In this document: in pieces, positions 8,699 to 16,376 of the stretch
Layout: each line of letters starts with the position of its first letter
Position numbering within the stretch: the first letter of the stretch is position 1
Program-made: the position numbers and the translations under genes
Assembly (NCBI GenBank): GCA_019873735.1
Contig: JAIOAQ010000002.1
Span: forward strand, 1 to 64,000
DNA: 64,000 nt
Direction: 5' to 3'
Source: Chloroflexota bacterium
GTDB lineage: Bacteria > Chloroflexota > Anaerolineae > Anaerolineales > Villigracilaceae
Notes under the pieces: generated by a model
Database searches by the model: none
The model's input: the letters and a program-made list of their open reading frames with translations, nothing else
What the model was told of the DNA's origin: nothing

Positions 8699-9613
8699 AT
8701 GAACGAAAAACTCACCCTCAAAGACATCCTTGGCCCGATGCGGCTGCCCTTCCTGCTCCTGCCGCCCGTCTGCGTGGCGCTCGGCGCCAGCGTCGCCTTT
8801 TGGCGCAGCGGCGAAATCAACGGCTGGTACGCCCTCCTGGCGCTCATCGGCGCCATCGCCGCGCACATCAGCGTCAATGCCTTCAACGAATTCTTCGACT
8901 TCAAAAGCGGACTGGACGCCATCACCCAAAAGACCCCCTTCAGCGGCGGAAGCGGCACCCTGCCGGCGCGTCCCCAGGCAGCCAAAGCCGCCCTGCTCAC
9001 GGCCATCCTCACCCTGCTCATCACGGCTGCCATTGGCCTGTTCTTCTTCAACATCCACGGCTGGGGCATCGTGCCGCTTGGCCTCGCCGGCCTGATTCTG
9101 ATCGTCTTCTACACCACCTGGATCACCCGCAACTGGCTGCTGTGCTTGTTAGCGCCCGGCGTGGGCTTTGGCATCCTGATGGTCATGGGCACCGACTTTG
9201 TCCTGACGGGCAGTTACTCCCTCGCCGCCGCGCTGGCCTCGCTCATCCCCACCTTCCTGGTCAGCAACCTGCTCCTGCTCAACCAATTCCCCGACGCCGA
9301 GGCCGACCGCCAGATTGGGCGGCGTCACCTGCCGATCGTCGCCGGCCGCCGCACCAGCAGCATCGTCTATGCCGTCTTCCTGGCGCTGACCTACCTGAGC
9401 ATCGTCCTGAGCGTCGCTCTTCATTACCTCCCCCCGCTCTCCCTGCTCGGCTTGGTCACCCTGTTCATCGCCATCCCCGCCGGACGGGGCGCATACACCT
9501 TCTCGGAAGACATTCCCCGCCTCCTGCCGCACATGGGACAGAACGTCCTCATCAACCTGCTCACCCCCCTGATGGCAGCCATCGGCATCACCATCGCCTC
9601 GTTCCTGGCCTGA
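8699..9613 (+). CDS. menA: UbiA-family prenyltransferase, probable 1,4-dihydroxy-2-naphthoate prenyltransferase
   Basis: 304 residues from ATG 8699, with GGAGGA seven bases upstream. About nine hydrophobic helices make it an integral membrane protein. The two Asp-rich motifs of the UbiA superfamily are present: NAFNEFFDFKSGLD (about residues 60-73) and DAEADRQIGRR (about 197-207), which bind the prenyl diphosphate through Mg2+. The next gene is the menaquinone methyltransferase, so the most likely reaction is prenylation of dihydroxynaphthoate in menaquinone synthesis. Another UbiA specificity is possible. The position downstream of a TetR gene suggests regulated expression. Confidence 0.82.
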   Translation: MNEKLTLKDILGPMRLPFLLLPPVCVALGASVAFWRSGEINGWYALLALIGAIAAHISVNAFNEFFDFKSGLDAITQKTPFSGGSGTLPARPQAAKAALLTAILTLLITAAIGLFFFNIHGWGIVPLGLAGLILIVFYTTWITRNWLLCLLAPGVGFGILMVMGTDFVLTGSYSLAAALASLIPTFLVSNLLLLNQFPDAEADRQIGRRHLPIVAGRRTSSIVYAVFLALTYLSIVLSVALHYLPPLSLLGLVTLFIAIPAGRGAYTFSEDIPRLLPHMGQNVLINLLTPLMAAIGITIASFLA

Positions 9614-9639
9614 CCCCTCACCCGTTCCCGTTATAATCT

Positions 9640-9677
9640 GCGGCGGCTGCCCCTCGTGCAGCCGCCGCTTTCTTTCT
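9640..9677 (+). terminator. Terminator or attenuator between menA and menG
   Basis: An 11-bp perfect stem GCGGCGGCTGC/GCAGCCGCCGC with loop CCCTCGT (9640-9668) is followed by TTTCTTTCT. It ends 12 bases before the methyltransferase start. A TATAAT at 9632-9637 lies just upstream, so the hairpin could either end menA transcripts or act as a leader attenuator for the next gene. Confidence 0.6.
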
Positions 9678-9689
9678 GCAGGAGTCCGT

Positions 9690-10403
9690 ATGACCCACCT
9701 CACCGGCGATGAACGCGCCGCCTACATCCGCAACCTGTTCACCCGCATCGCGGCGCGATACGACTTGATGAACCGCCTGATGACCGGCTTCCAGGATGTC
9801 CGCTGGCGGCACGAAGTCATTCGGCTGGCTAGGCTCAGTCCCGGCGCTTCGCTCCTCGACCTGGGAACCGGCACCGGCGACCTGGCGCGCCAGGCCCGAC
9901 GGCAAATCCCCCAGGTGCGCCTCGTCGCCGCCGACTTCACCCTGACCATGATGCAGGTCGGCAGTCAGCGTTACGGGCCGCTCCCCTGGTGCGCTGCCGA
10001 CGCCTTGACCCTCCCCTTTCCCTCCCAAACCTTCGACGCGGTCGTCTCCGGCTTCCTGATGCGCAACGTGATTGACATCCGGCAGGCCTTGCAGGAACAA
10101 TACCGCCTCCTCAAACCCGGCGGGCGGATCGTCATCCTCGACACCACCCGTCCCAAGAAAAACCTGCTCTCGCCGCTCATCTGGCTGCACATGCACCTGA
10201 TCATCCCCGTCCTGGGGCGGCTGCTCGCCGGCGAAGCCGAAGCCTATCATTACCTGCCGGATTCAACCGAGGGCTTCCTCTCTGCCGAAGAACTCGCCAG
10301 CCGCCTGGCCGCGGCCGGATTCGTCGAAATCGGCTACCGGCGGCTGATGTTCGGCACAATCGCCATCCACTGGGGCAAAAGACCAGAAGACGCCTCCCGC
10401 TGA
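9690..10403 (+). CDS. ubiE: Demethylmenaquinone methyltransferase (UbiE/MenG)
   Basis: 237 residues from ATG 9690, after AGGAG. It catalyses the last step of menaquinone synthesis, C-methylation of demethylmenaquinone with S-adenosylmethionine. Seen: the UbiE N-terminus (IRNLFTRIAARYDLMNRLMT), SAM-binding motif I (LLDLGTGTGDLA, about residues 55-66), DALTLPFPSQTFDAVVSGF (the acidic and post-II region) and the family stretch NVIDIRQALQEQYRLLKPGG. Length matches the family. It follows menA, forming a two-gene menaquinone unit separated by a hairpin. Confidence 0.92.
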   Translation: MTHLTGDERAAYIRNLFTRIAARYDLMNRLMTGFQDVRWRHEVIRLARLSPGASLLDLGTGTGDLARQARRQIPQVRLVAADFTLTMMQVGSQRYGPLPWCAADALTLPFPSQTFDAVVSGFLMRNVIDIRQALQEQYRLLKPGGRIVILDTTRPKKNLLSPLIWLHMHLIIPVLGRLLAGEAEAYHYLPDSTEGFLSAEELASRLAAAGFVEIGYRRLMFGTIAIHWGKRPEDASR

Positions 10404-10648
10404 TGTAGCCCAAGTCTCTGACTTGCACATCCAGAGCAAAGCAACGCTTTGTCCACCGGCGGCGGGATCAATCCCCCGCTCAGGTCGTGAAAGTCGGCTG
10501 GAAGCCGACTACACCTCCGCATTTGGCGGTTTGGATATTGAGCCAAAACCTGCGGGAGGGTAGGCGGTTCCCTTTTTTGCAGGAAAGTGGAACAAACGGG
10601 CCAACATCCTGTATAATAGAATTGTCAGACAACCCACAAGGAGGCGCA
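10404..10648. repeat. Intergenic block of palindromic repeats
   Basis: No gene. Successive word-loop-word hairpins: AAGTC/GACTT near 10412, GCAAAGC/GCTTTGT near 10437, an imperfect GCGGGAT/ATCCCCCGC near 10463, and AGTCGGC/GCCGACT near 10493. A half-copy of the MITE-like family (AACCTGCGGGAGGGTAGG) follows at 10549-10566. A TATAAT at 10612-10617 is the likely -10 of the FAD-subunit gene. Confidence 0.55.
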
Positions 10649-11401
10649 ATGATTCAGAGTTACTTTCGCCCGGCCACGCTGGAAGAAGCCCTGCAACTGC
10701 TTGCTCAGCCAGGCACCTACCCGCTGGGCGGCGGGACGATCTTGAACCAGCAAAAAGATGCCGATTTCTCCGTTGTTGACCTGCAAGCCCTCGGCCTGGA
10801 CAAAATTCACAAAGTCGGCGAAAAACTGGAAATCGGCGCAACCGTCACCCTGCAATCCCTTCTTGACTATACGCATACCCCCGAAGCGCTCAAAACCGCT
10901 CTACGTCTCGAAGCCCCGCTCAACCTGCGCAACATGGGCAGCGTGGCCGGCGCGCTCGTCTCCTGCGACGGCCGCTCGCCCTTTGCCGCGGCGATGATGG
11001 CGCTGGACGCGAAGTGCACAGTCGTCAGTCATCAGTCGTCAGTCATCAGTCTGGGAGACCTGCTGCCGCTTCGAGAAGAACAGTTGCGCGGCAAACTCAT
11101 CACCAAAATCGAGATTCCCCTCAACGTCAAACTGGCTTACGAACAGGTCGCCCGCACGCCCGCCGACAGGCCGATCGTCTGCGCGGCGCTGGCGCAGTGG
11201 GCCTCCGGCCGGACGCGCCTGGTCATCGGCGGGTGGGGCGGCTCCCCCTCCCTCGCCATGGACGGCCGCGACGCGACCGGTCTCGAACCGGCCGCCCGCA
11301 ACGCCGCCCACGACGCCGCCGACGAATGGGCCTCCGCCGAATACCGGCGCGAGGTGGCCGTTGTGCTGGCAAAGAGATGCCTGGAACAGATACAAGGCTA
11401 A
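10649..11401 (+). CDS. Molybdenum hydroxylase FAD-binding subunit (xanthine dehydrogenase-like)
   Basis: 250 residues from ATG 10649, after AAGGAGG. It belongs to the CoxM/XdhB-type FAD subunits that pass electrons from the Fe-S clusters to FAD. Typical pieces are YFRPATLEEALQLLAQ, the FAD-binding loop PLGGGT, a second stretch LNLRNMGSVAGALVSCDGRSPFAAAMMALDA, and a C-terminal CO-dehydrogenase-flavoprotein-like part. It is slightly short for the family. Oddity: residues about 122-133 (VVSHQSSVISLG) are encoded by a dispersed CAGTCATCAGT-type repeat inserted in frame at 11019-11050. The catalytic subunit follows after the RAYT insertion. Confidence 0.82.
   Translation: MIQSYFRPATLEEALQLLAQPGTYPLGGGTILNQQKDADFSVVDLQALGLDKIHKVGEKLEIGATVTLQSLLDYTHTPEALKTALRLEAPLNLRNMGSVAGALVSCDGRSPFAAAMMALDAKCTVVSHQSSVISLGDLLPLREEQLRGKLITKIEIPLNVKLAYEQVARTPADRPIVCAALAQWASGRTRLVIGGWGGSPSLAMDGRDATGLEPAARNAAHDAADEWASAEYRREVAVVLAKRCLEQIQG
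11019..11050. repeat. In-frame CAGTCATCAGT-type repeat in the FAD subunit gene
   Basis: Tandem units of GTCGTCAGTCATCAGT encode QSSVIS-like residues. The same repeat type recurs at 12862-12921 in the catalytic subunit gene. Confidence 0.65.
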
Positions 11402-11407
11402 TACATC

Positions 11408-11521
11408 ATGAAACAATTTTGGTGGCCCCTGTTTGTTCTGATGCCAACCTCCCTGGCCGCATCATTGGTTGCGCCAGCAGGCCTGAGCGCGGTGATTGGG
11501 AAACGTAGAACAAGTCTTTAG
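11408..11521 (+). pseudogene. Truncated signal-peptide-like open frame before the RAYT element
   Basis: 37 codons from ATG 11408 encode MKQFWWPLFVLMPTSLAA followed by hydrophobic residues, like a signal peptide or first membrane segment. The frame runs straight into the palindromic repeat at 11510 and stops inside it. It may be a small peptide, or the 5' stump of a gene cut off by the RAYT element. No downstream continuation was found. Confidence 0.35.
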
Positions 11522-11557
11522 ACTTGTCCGATTTAGACTTGTCCGATTTAGACTTGT
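11510..11557. repeat. Palindromic repeat left of the RAYT gene
   Basis: ACAAGTC-TTTA-GACTTGT (11510-11527) is followed by two further copies of GACTTGT separated by CCGATTTA. The RAYT start codon lies 14 bases after the last copy. Confidence 0.7.
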
Positions 11558-11570
11558 CCCCTGAAAACTC

Positions 11571-12224
11571 ATGGCCGAAATCTTCTACCGCCACCTGCCC
11601 CACCTCCACCTGCCCAACGCCACCTACTTCATCACCATCCGGCTGGCAGGCAGCCTGCCTCTCGACGCCCTGGCACGGCTGCAGCAAGAGCACGAACAGC
11701 AGGAACGGCTGCTCAAAGCGCGTTTGCAGGGACAGGCGTTGGTAGAAGAACGTTACAAACTCCAGAAAAAGTTCTTTGCCCGCTACGACCAGATGCTCGA
11801 CGCCGCCATACACGGGCCGCGCTGGTTGGCAGAGCCGCGCGTGGCCGAAATTGTTGCCGGCGAAATCCATGCCCTACACCCTGAATACTATCATCTGCAA
11901 GCCTATTGCCTGATGAGCAATCATGTACATCTGCTCATAGATCAACAAGACATTCCCGAGCCCCCGCCGCGCAAGGACGGAAAACGTTACACTGCGCTCA
12001 GCCGGGCGATGAGACAACTGAAAAGCAAAAGTGGCTATGCCTGTCTCCAGCAAATTGGGCAACATGGCGATTTTTGGCAACATGAAAGTTACGATCATGT
12101 AGTAAGAAACGAAAATGAATTCCAGCGAATCCTGACCTATATCATCGAGAACCCGGTCAAAGCCGGGTTGGTAAAAGAATGGCAACAGTGGCCATACACT
12201 TACGTTAATCCGGAGTTGTTGTAG
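11571..12224 (+). CDS. REP-associated tyrosine transposase (RAYT, Y1_Tnp family)
   Basis: 217 residues. This single-strand DNA transposase of the HUH type is thought to mobilise palindromic REP-like sequences. The metal-binding HUH motif is seen in MSNHVHLLI. The catalytic Tyr is probably in FWQHESYDHVVRNENEFQRI, followed by the conserved YIIENPVKAGLV ending. RAYTs are usually single-copy and flanked by the palindromes they recognise. Here GACTTGTCC repeats lie on the left and a perfect 28-base palindrome on the right includes the stop codon. The gene sits between two subunits of a molybdenum hydroxylase. Its integrity suggests it may still act. Confidence 0.88.
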   Translation: MAEIFYRHLPHLHLPNATYFITIRLAGSLPLDALARLQQEHEQQERLLKARLQGQALVEERYKLQKKFFARYDQMLDAAIHGPRWLAEPRVAEIVAGEIHALHPEYYHLQAYCLMSNHVHLLIDQQDIPEPPPRKDGKRYTALSRAMRQLKSKSGYACLQQIGQHGDFWQHESYDHVVRNENEFQRILTYIIENPVKAGLVKEWQQWPYTYVNPELL

Positions 12225-12265
12225 GACAACTCTTAAGAGTTGTCCTACTACAAGAGTTGTCCTAC
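12221..12265. repeat. Perfect palindrome at the end of the RAYT gene
   Basis: GTAGGACAACTCTT is followed directly by its reverse complement (12221-12248), with a further half-copy CAAGAGTTGTCCTAC at 12251-12265. The TAG stop of the transposase lies inside it. The arm AGAGTTGTCC resembles AGACTTGTCC on the left side. Confidence 0.7.
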
Positions 12266-12319
12266 AAGAGTTATCCAAAATTCTGGCAACCTGCAATCAA
12301 ATTCGTGATCGTCAACCCA

Positions 12320-12356
12320 CTTCCCCTCCCTGCAGGGGAGGGGCCAGGGAGAGGTC
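12320..12356. repeat. CCCCTCCCTGCAGGGGAGGGG palindrome
   Basis: A GC-rich palindrome built on CTGCAG with CCCTCC/GGAGGG arms lies just before the XDH start codon. It is an interspersed-repeat type rather than a terminator, as no T-run follows. Confidence 0.45.
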
Positions 12357-12371
12357 CCAAGGAGCAAAAGC

Positions 12372-15300
12372 ATGAACCTTACCTTGAAAATCAACGGCAC
12401 TTCTTACGAAATCGAAACCTCCCCATCGGCGAGCCTGCTTTCGGTCATTCGCTCGCTGGGCTTTCACTCGGTTAAATTCGGCGACGAGCACGGTCTGACA
12501 GGCGCGGACACGGTGCTGCTGGACGGCCGCCCGGTCAACGCGGCGGTGATGCTCGCCGCTCAGGCGGAGGGACATCAGATCGCCACGCTGGAGGCCCTCG
12601 GCGAACACCCCGAACAGGGCTGGAAAAAGACCGGCGGCTTGCACCCGCTTCAGCAGGCTTTCATCGAGAGCGGCGCAATTCAGTGCGGATACTGCACCCC
12701 GGCGCAGATTCTCGCCGCCAAGGCCCTGCTCGACCGCAACCCCAACCCGACCGAAGCCGAAGTGCGCGAAGCCATCGCCGGCGTGCTGTGCCGCTGCACG
12801 GGCTACGTCAAGCCGGTGCAAGCGGTGTTGAAGGCGGCGGCGGTGATGAGGAAAGAACCAGTAATCAGTGGACAGTTATCAGTGATCAGTGGACAGTCAT
12901 CAGTGATCGGTGAGCAGTTGCCCGGCAAAGACGAGGGAACGGAGTTGCCCCCCGCCACGCCCGGCGACAGGACGATGACACAGCCGCGCACCATGCCGAA
13001 AGTCATCATCGCTCCCGAAACCGACGGCTGGCAAACGGTCGGCAAGCCCGAGGTCAAGGTGGACGCGGTCAAACTGGCGCAGGGCAAGCCGGCCTTCGCT
13101 GCCGATTTCGAGAAGCGCGGCCTGCTCTACGCCAAAGTCCTGCGCTCGCCGCATGCCCACGCCCGCATCAAGCGCATTGACGCCAGCCGCGCCCGCGCCC
13201 TGCCCGGCGTGGCCGCCGTCCTGACCTGGCAGGACATCCCGCGCGTCGTCTATTCCACCGCCGGCCAGTCCGACCCGATTCCGGGTCCGCTCGACACGTT
13301 CTCGCTCGACAACAAAGTCCGCTTCGTCGGCGACCGGGTGGCCTTCGTCGCTGCCGAGACGCCCGAAATTGCCGAGGCGGCGCTGAAACTGATTGACGTG
13401 GAGTACGAAGTCCTGCCGGCCGTGTTGGACGTGCGCGAGGCGACGAAACCCGACGCGCCGGTCATTCACGATGAGCCGGAATACGTGCCGTTTGCCGTCT
13501 GCGACCCGCAAAAGAACCTGGCCGCCGAGATCCGCATTGACATCGGCGACGTGGAGAAAGGCTTTGCCGAGGCGGACGAAATCTTCGAGGCCGAGTACGT
13601 CGTTCCGAAGGTGCAGCAGGCGCACATCGAACCGCACGTCGCCCTGACGTATTGGGACGAGGACGACCGCCTCGTCATCCGGACCTCGACCCAGGTCCCG
13701 TTTCACGTGCGCCGGCAACTCGCCCCGGTGCTGGGACTGCCGGTCAAGCGCATCCGCGTCATCAAGCCGCGCATCGGCGGTGGATTCGGCGGCAAGCAGG
13801 AGGTCCTCATGGAAGACGTGGCCGCTCACCTGACGATCGCCACCGGCCGCCCGGTTCTCTACGAATACACCCGCGAGGAAGAGTTCATCGCCGCCCGTTC
13901 GCGCCACCCGATGCGCATCCGCCTGAAGACGGGCGTCAAGCGCGACGGGACGATCACTGCCAACGAAATGTACGCCCTCTCGGATACGGGCGCCTACGGC
14001 TGCCACGCCTTGACCGTGACCGGCAACACCGGCCACAAGTCCATGGCGCTCTACGTCGGCGACGGCGAATACCGCAAAGCACCCAACATCCGCTTCTACG
14101 CCGACATTGTGTACACCAACACGCCGCCGGCCGGGGCCTACCGCGGCTACGGCGTGCCGCAGGGATTTTGGGCGGTGGAGCGGCACATGGAAAAAATTGC
14201 CCGCGCCCTGGGCCTCGACCCGCTCGAATTCCGGCTGAAGAACGCCCTGCGGCCCGGCGAGTACCATCCATTCAGCACCGCCTGGAACGAGGGCCGCGAG
14301 CCGCGCCCGGAGATCATCCACACCGTTGGGCTGGAGGAATGCGTCCGCCAGGGCAAGGCGGCGATCGGCTGGGATCAGAAGTTTGGGAATGAGGAATGGC
14401 ATGTAGGACGGGCTTTTAGCCCGTCTGGACAGGCTGAAAGCCTGTCCCACAAGCGCAAAGGCATCGGCGTTGCCCTGGTCATGCAAGGCACCGCCATCCC
14501 CTACCTGGACATGGGCGGGGCTTCGATCAAGATGAACGACGACGGCTCGTTCAACCTGCTGATCGGCGCAACCGACCTCGGCACCGGCTCGGACACCGTC
14601 CTGGCGCAGATGGCCGCCGAGGTGTTGGGCGTGCCGACCGAAGACATCCTGGTCTATTCGTCCGACACCGACTTCACGCCCTTCGACAAGGGCGCGTATG
14701 CCTCCTCGACAACCTACATTTCCGGCACAGCCGTCACCAAAGCGGCGCAGATTTGCGCCGAGCGCATCAAGATTCGGGCGGCGAAGATGCTGAATGAAAA
14801 GGTAGATAAGTACACAAGTACACAGGTCAAGGCGGAGGAGATACGCCTGGCAGAGAAAAAGGCCATCGCGCCAGATGGAAGGTCGGTAACTCTGACCGAA
14901 ATCGCCCTCGACAGTTTGCACCGCAACGAACAGGAGCAAATCATGGGCGTGGCGTCATACGTCTCGCCCTCCTCGCCGCCGCCGTTTGCTGCCCAATTTG
15001 CCGAAGTGACCGTGGACACCGAAACCGGTCAGGTGACGGTGGACAAACTGGTCATGGCGGTTGATTCGGGCGTCATCGTCAATCCGCTCACCGCTTCGGG
15101 GCAGATCGAAGGCGGCATGACGCAGGCCCTCGGCTACGCCGTCTGCGAAGAGATGACCTGGGACGAGCAGGGGCGCATCCGTCAACGTGACTTCGACCGC
15201 TACCACATCTTCCGCGCCGATGAAATGCCCGAACTGGAGACCATCTTCGTCGAGACCTTCGAGCCGACGCACCCGTTCGGGGTCAAAGCCGTGGCCGAAA

Positions 15301-15431
15301 TCCCGATGGACGGCGTCGCCCCGGCGGTGGGCAACGCCGTGCTGGACGCGGTCGGCGTGAACGTTGACGAGAACCCGGTCACGCCGGAGAAGGTCTGGCG
15401 GGCGATTGTCGCTGGTCAAACAGGGAAATAG
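12372..15431 (+). CDS. Fused Fe-S/molybdopterin subunit of a xanthine-dehydrogenase-like molybdenum hydroxylase
   Basis: 1019 residues. Residues 1-160 are the [2Fe-2S] domain, about 215 onward the Mo-pterin domains (RIGGGFGGKQEV, PPAGAYRGYGVPQG, and the active-site Glu region AVAEIPMDGVAPAVGNAV). The second cluster ligands are intact (Cys105, 108, 140, 142). The first cluster is lost: GCxxGxCGACT is replaced by GDEHGLTGADT and the later Cys by Ala. From memory, the same loss occurs in E. coli XdhD and the selenium-dependent XDH family, which this fused layout resembles. Three dispersed repeats are inserted in frame (about residues 160-187, 677-694, 813-820). The substrate could be a purine or another heterocycle. 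The FAD subunit lies upstream of the RAYT, an XdhC homologue 9 kb downstream. Confidence 0.82.
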   Translation: MNLTLKINGTSYEIETSPSASLLSVIRSLGFHSVKFGDEHGLTGADTVLLDGRPVNAAVMLAAQAEGHQIATLEALGEHPEQGWKKTGGLHPLQQAFIESGAIQCGYCTPAQILAAKALLDRNPNPTEAEVREAIAGVLCRCTGYVKPVQAVLKAAAVMRKEPVISGQLSVISGQSSVIGEQLPGKDEGTELPPATPGDRTMTQPRTMPKVIIAPETDGWQTVGKPEVKVDAVKLAQGKPAFAADFEKRGLLYAKVLRSPHAHARIKRIDASRARALPGVAAVLTWQDIPRVVYSTAGQSDPIPGPLDTFSLDNKVRFVGDRVAFVAAETPEIAEAALKLIDVEYEVLPAVLDVREATKPDAPVIHDEPEYVPFAVCDPQKNLAAEIRIDIGDVEKGFAEADEIFEAEYVVPKVQQAHIEPHVALTYWDEDDRLVIRTSTQVPFHVRRQLAPVLGLPVKRIRVIKPRIGGGFGGKQEVLMEDVAAHLTIATGRPVLYEYTREEEFIAARSRHPMRIRLKTGVKRDGTITANEMYALSDTGAYGCHALTVTGNTGHKSMALYVGDGEYRKAPNIRFYADIVYTNTPPAGAYRGYGVPQGFWAVERHMEKIARALGLDPLEFRLKNALRPGEYHPFSTAWNEGREPRPEIIHTVGLEECVRQGKAAIGWDQKFGNEEWHVGRAFSPSGQAESLSHKRKGIGVALVMQGTAIPYLDMGGASIKMNDDGSFNLLIGATDLGTGSDTVLAQMAAEVLGVPTEDILVYSSDTDFTPFDKGAYASSTTYISGTAVTKAAQICAERIKIRAAKMLNEKVDKYTSTQVKAEEIRLAEKKAIAPDGRSVTLTEIALDSLHRNEQEQIMGVASYVSPSSPPPFAAQFAEVTVDTETGQVTVDKLVMAVDSGVIVNPLTASGQIEGGMTQALGYAVCEEMTWDEQGRIRQRDFDRYHIFRADEMPELETIFVETFEPTHPFGVKAVAEIPMDGVAPAVGNAVLDAVGVNVDENPVTPEKVWRAIVAGQTGK
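12862..12921. repeat. In-frame CAGTNATCAGT tandem repeat in the XDH gene
   Basis: Units of about 20 bases (CAGTGGACAGTTATCAGTGA type) encode repeated SVISGQ residues exactly between the Fe-S domain and the Mo domain. The same repeat type is in the FAD subunit gene. Confidence 0.7.
14404..14450. repeat. In-frame double hairpin repeat in the XDH gene
   Basis: GACGGGC-TTTTA-GCCCGTC (14407-14425) followed by GACAGGC-TGAAA-GCCTGTC (14428-14446), with GTAG before and CCAC after. It encodes GRAFSPSGQAESLSHK, a segment foreign to the enzyme family. The architecture matches the intergenic hairpins of this window. Confidence 0.7.
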
Positions 15432-15432
15432 T

Positions 15433-15554
15433 GTAATTGCCCACCCTTAACCCTCCCGCAGGTTAGAAGAGGGCCGGCAAGCCATACCGGCAATCATTGA
15501 GACGTCTTCTGGCCTGGAAATTCGGTCAAAACCTGCGGGAGGGTAGGTAGTTAC
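15433..15554. mobile_element. MITE-like element, 122 bp copy 1
   Basis: It starts GTAATTGCCCACCC and ends GGGTAGGTAGTTAC, with internal CCCTCCCGCAGGTT and its inverse near the two ends. It is nearly identical along its length to the 122-bp copy at 55321-55442. It begins two bases after the XDH stop codon. I see no clean target duplication at this copy. Confidence 0.65.
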
Positions 15555-15649
15555 CAACAACAGGAAAGTCTTTCCCTGAAAAGTAAAGAAAACCATCGAC
15601 AAGCCAGCCAGCAAAGGCACAGAATGGTGTAAAATCATTCCAAGAGCCT

Positions 15650-16006
15650 ATGACGCTTCAAATTCCTCCAACAGTAGCCCCTACAGGTTTTCCCCCGGTC
15701 GCAGAGACGCTGATGGCGGCAGTCGAGAAGATTGTCAACTCGCTCCACCCGCAAAAAATTATTCTCTTTGGCTCTTACGCTTACGGGCAACCTACACCCG
15801 ATAGCGATGTGGATTTGCTGGTCATCATGGAAACGGACAAGCCTCCTCGCGAACGGGTCGTGGCAGTTTCGCTGGCGTTGTATCCCCGCCCTTTCCCGGT
15901 GGACATTCTGGTCAAGACCCCGCGTGAATTAGAGGAAGAGGCGCCCCGCAACTTTTTCCTGCGTGAGATCATAGAGAGGGGGGTGGTTTTATATGAGCGT
16001 AGATGA
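15650..16006 (+). CDS. MNT-type nucleotidyltransferase (antitoxin-like)
   Basis: 118 residues. It is a minimal nucleotidyltransferase with the signature FGSYAYGQPTPDSDVDLLV (GS...DxD, about residues 43-62) and a third Asp in VDILV. Proteins of this class pair with HEPN proteins; in the characterised MntA-HepT modules the nucleotidyltransferase modifies and neutralises the HEPN RNase. It overlaps the HEPN gene by 14 bases. A TAAAAT at 15630-15635 preceded by AATGGTG is a likely -10. The same 13-base string occurs before the pyrophosphatase gene. Confidence 0.85.
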   Translation: MTLQIPPTVAPTGFPPVAETLMAAVEKIVNSLHPQKIILFGSYAYGQPTPDSDVDLLVIMETDKPPRERVVAVSLALYPRPFPVDILVKTPRELEEEAPRNFFLREIIERGVVLYERR

Positions 16007-16376
16007 CCCTGTCGAATGGGCACGTTATGCCGAAGAAGACTGGAATGTAGCCGCCTCGCTCATGCGGCGGAAACATCCTCCTTCCACGGCAATTTGTTTC
16101 CACGCTCAGCAAAGCGCAGAAAAATATCTCAAAGCCCTTTTGCTCGCCAGCAAAGTCAACTTCCCAAAAACGCATGATTTGGCTGCCCTGAACTCCCTGT
16201 GCGAACAACATGGCATTCTGACCGGATTCTCGCCACAGTTGCTGACCCTGCTGACCGATCACGCGGTTGCGGCGCGTTATCCCGGCCAGGAACCAACGCT
16301 GGAAGAAGCCCGCCAATCCCTGGAAATTGCCAAAAGCGTGCGCAAGTTTGTCCGCAAGTGGCTGGGAATGAAGTAA
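15993..16376 (+). CDS. HEPN-domain protein (toxin-like partner of MNT)
   Basis: 127 residues, all-helical. HEPN features: YAEEDWNVAASLMRRK, then CFHAQQSAEKYLKALL (the most conserved family stretch), THDLAALNSLCEQH, and a C-terminal ARYPGQEPTLEEARQSLEIA. HEPN proteins are often RNases that target tRNA or mRNA. The RX4-6H catalytic motif of the active class is not clear here, so toxicity is uncertain. It is translationally coupled to the upstream MNT gene and lies next to the retroelement, so the pair may be part of a defence-type accessory cluster. Confidence 0.8.
   Translation: MSVDDPVEWARYAEEDWNVAASLMRRKHPPSTAICFHAQQSAEKYLKALLLASKVNFPKTHDLAALNSLCEQHGILTGFSPQLLTLLTDHAVAARYPGQEPTLEEARQSLEIAKSVRKFVRKWLGMK

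Noticed and set aside
8647-9636. Arg/Pro/His-rich frame overlapping menA on the same strand
   Set aside because: The menA frame has the UbiA motifs and membrane helices; this frame is a shifted reading of it.
12900-14939. Minus-strand open frame of 679 codons opposite the XDH gene
   Set aside because: The plus strand encodes recognisable molybdenum hydroxylase motifs throughout; the antisense frame has none.
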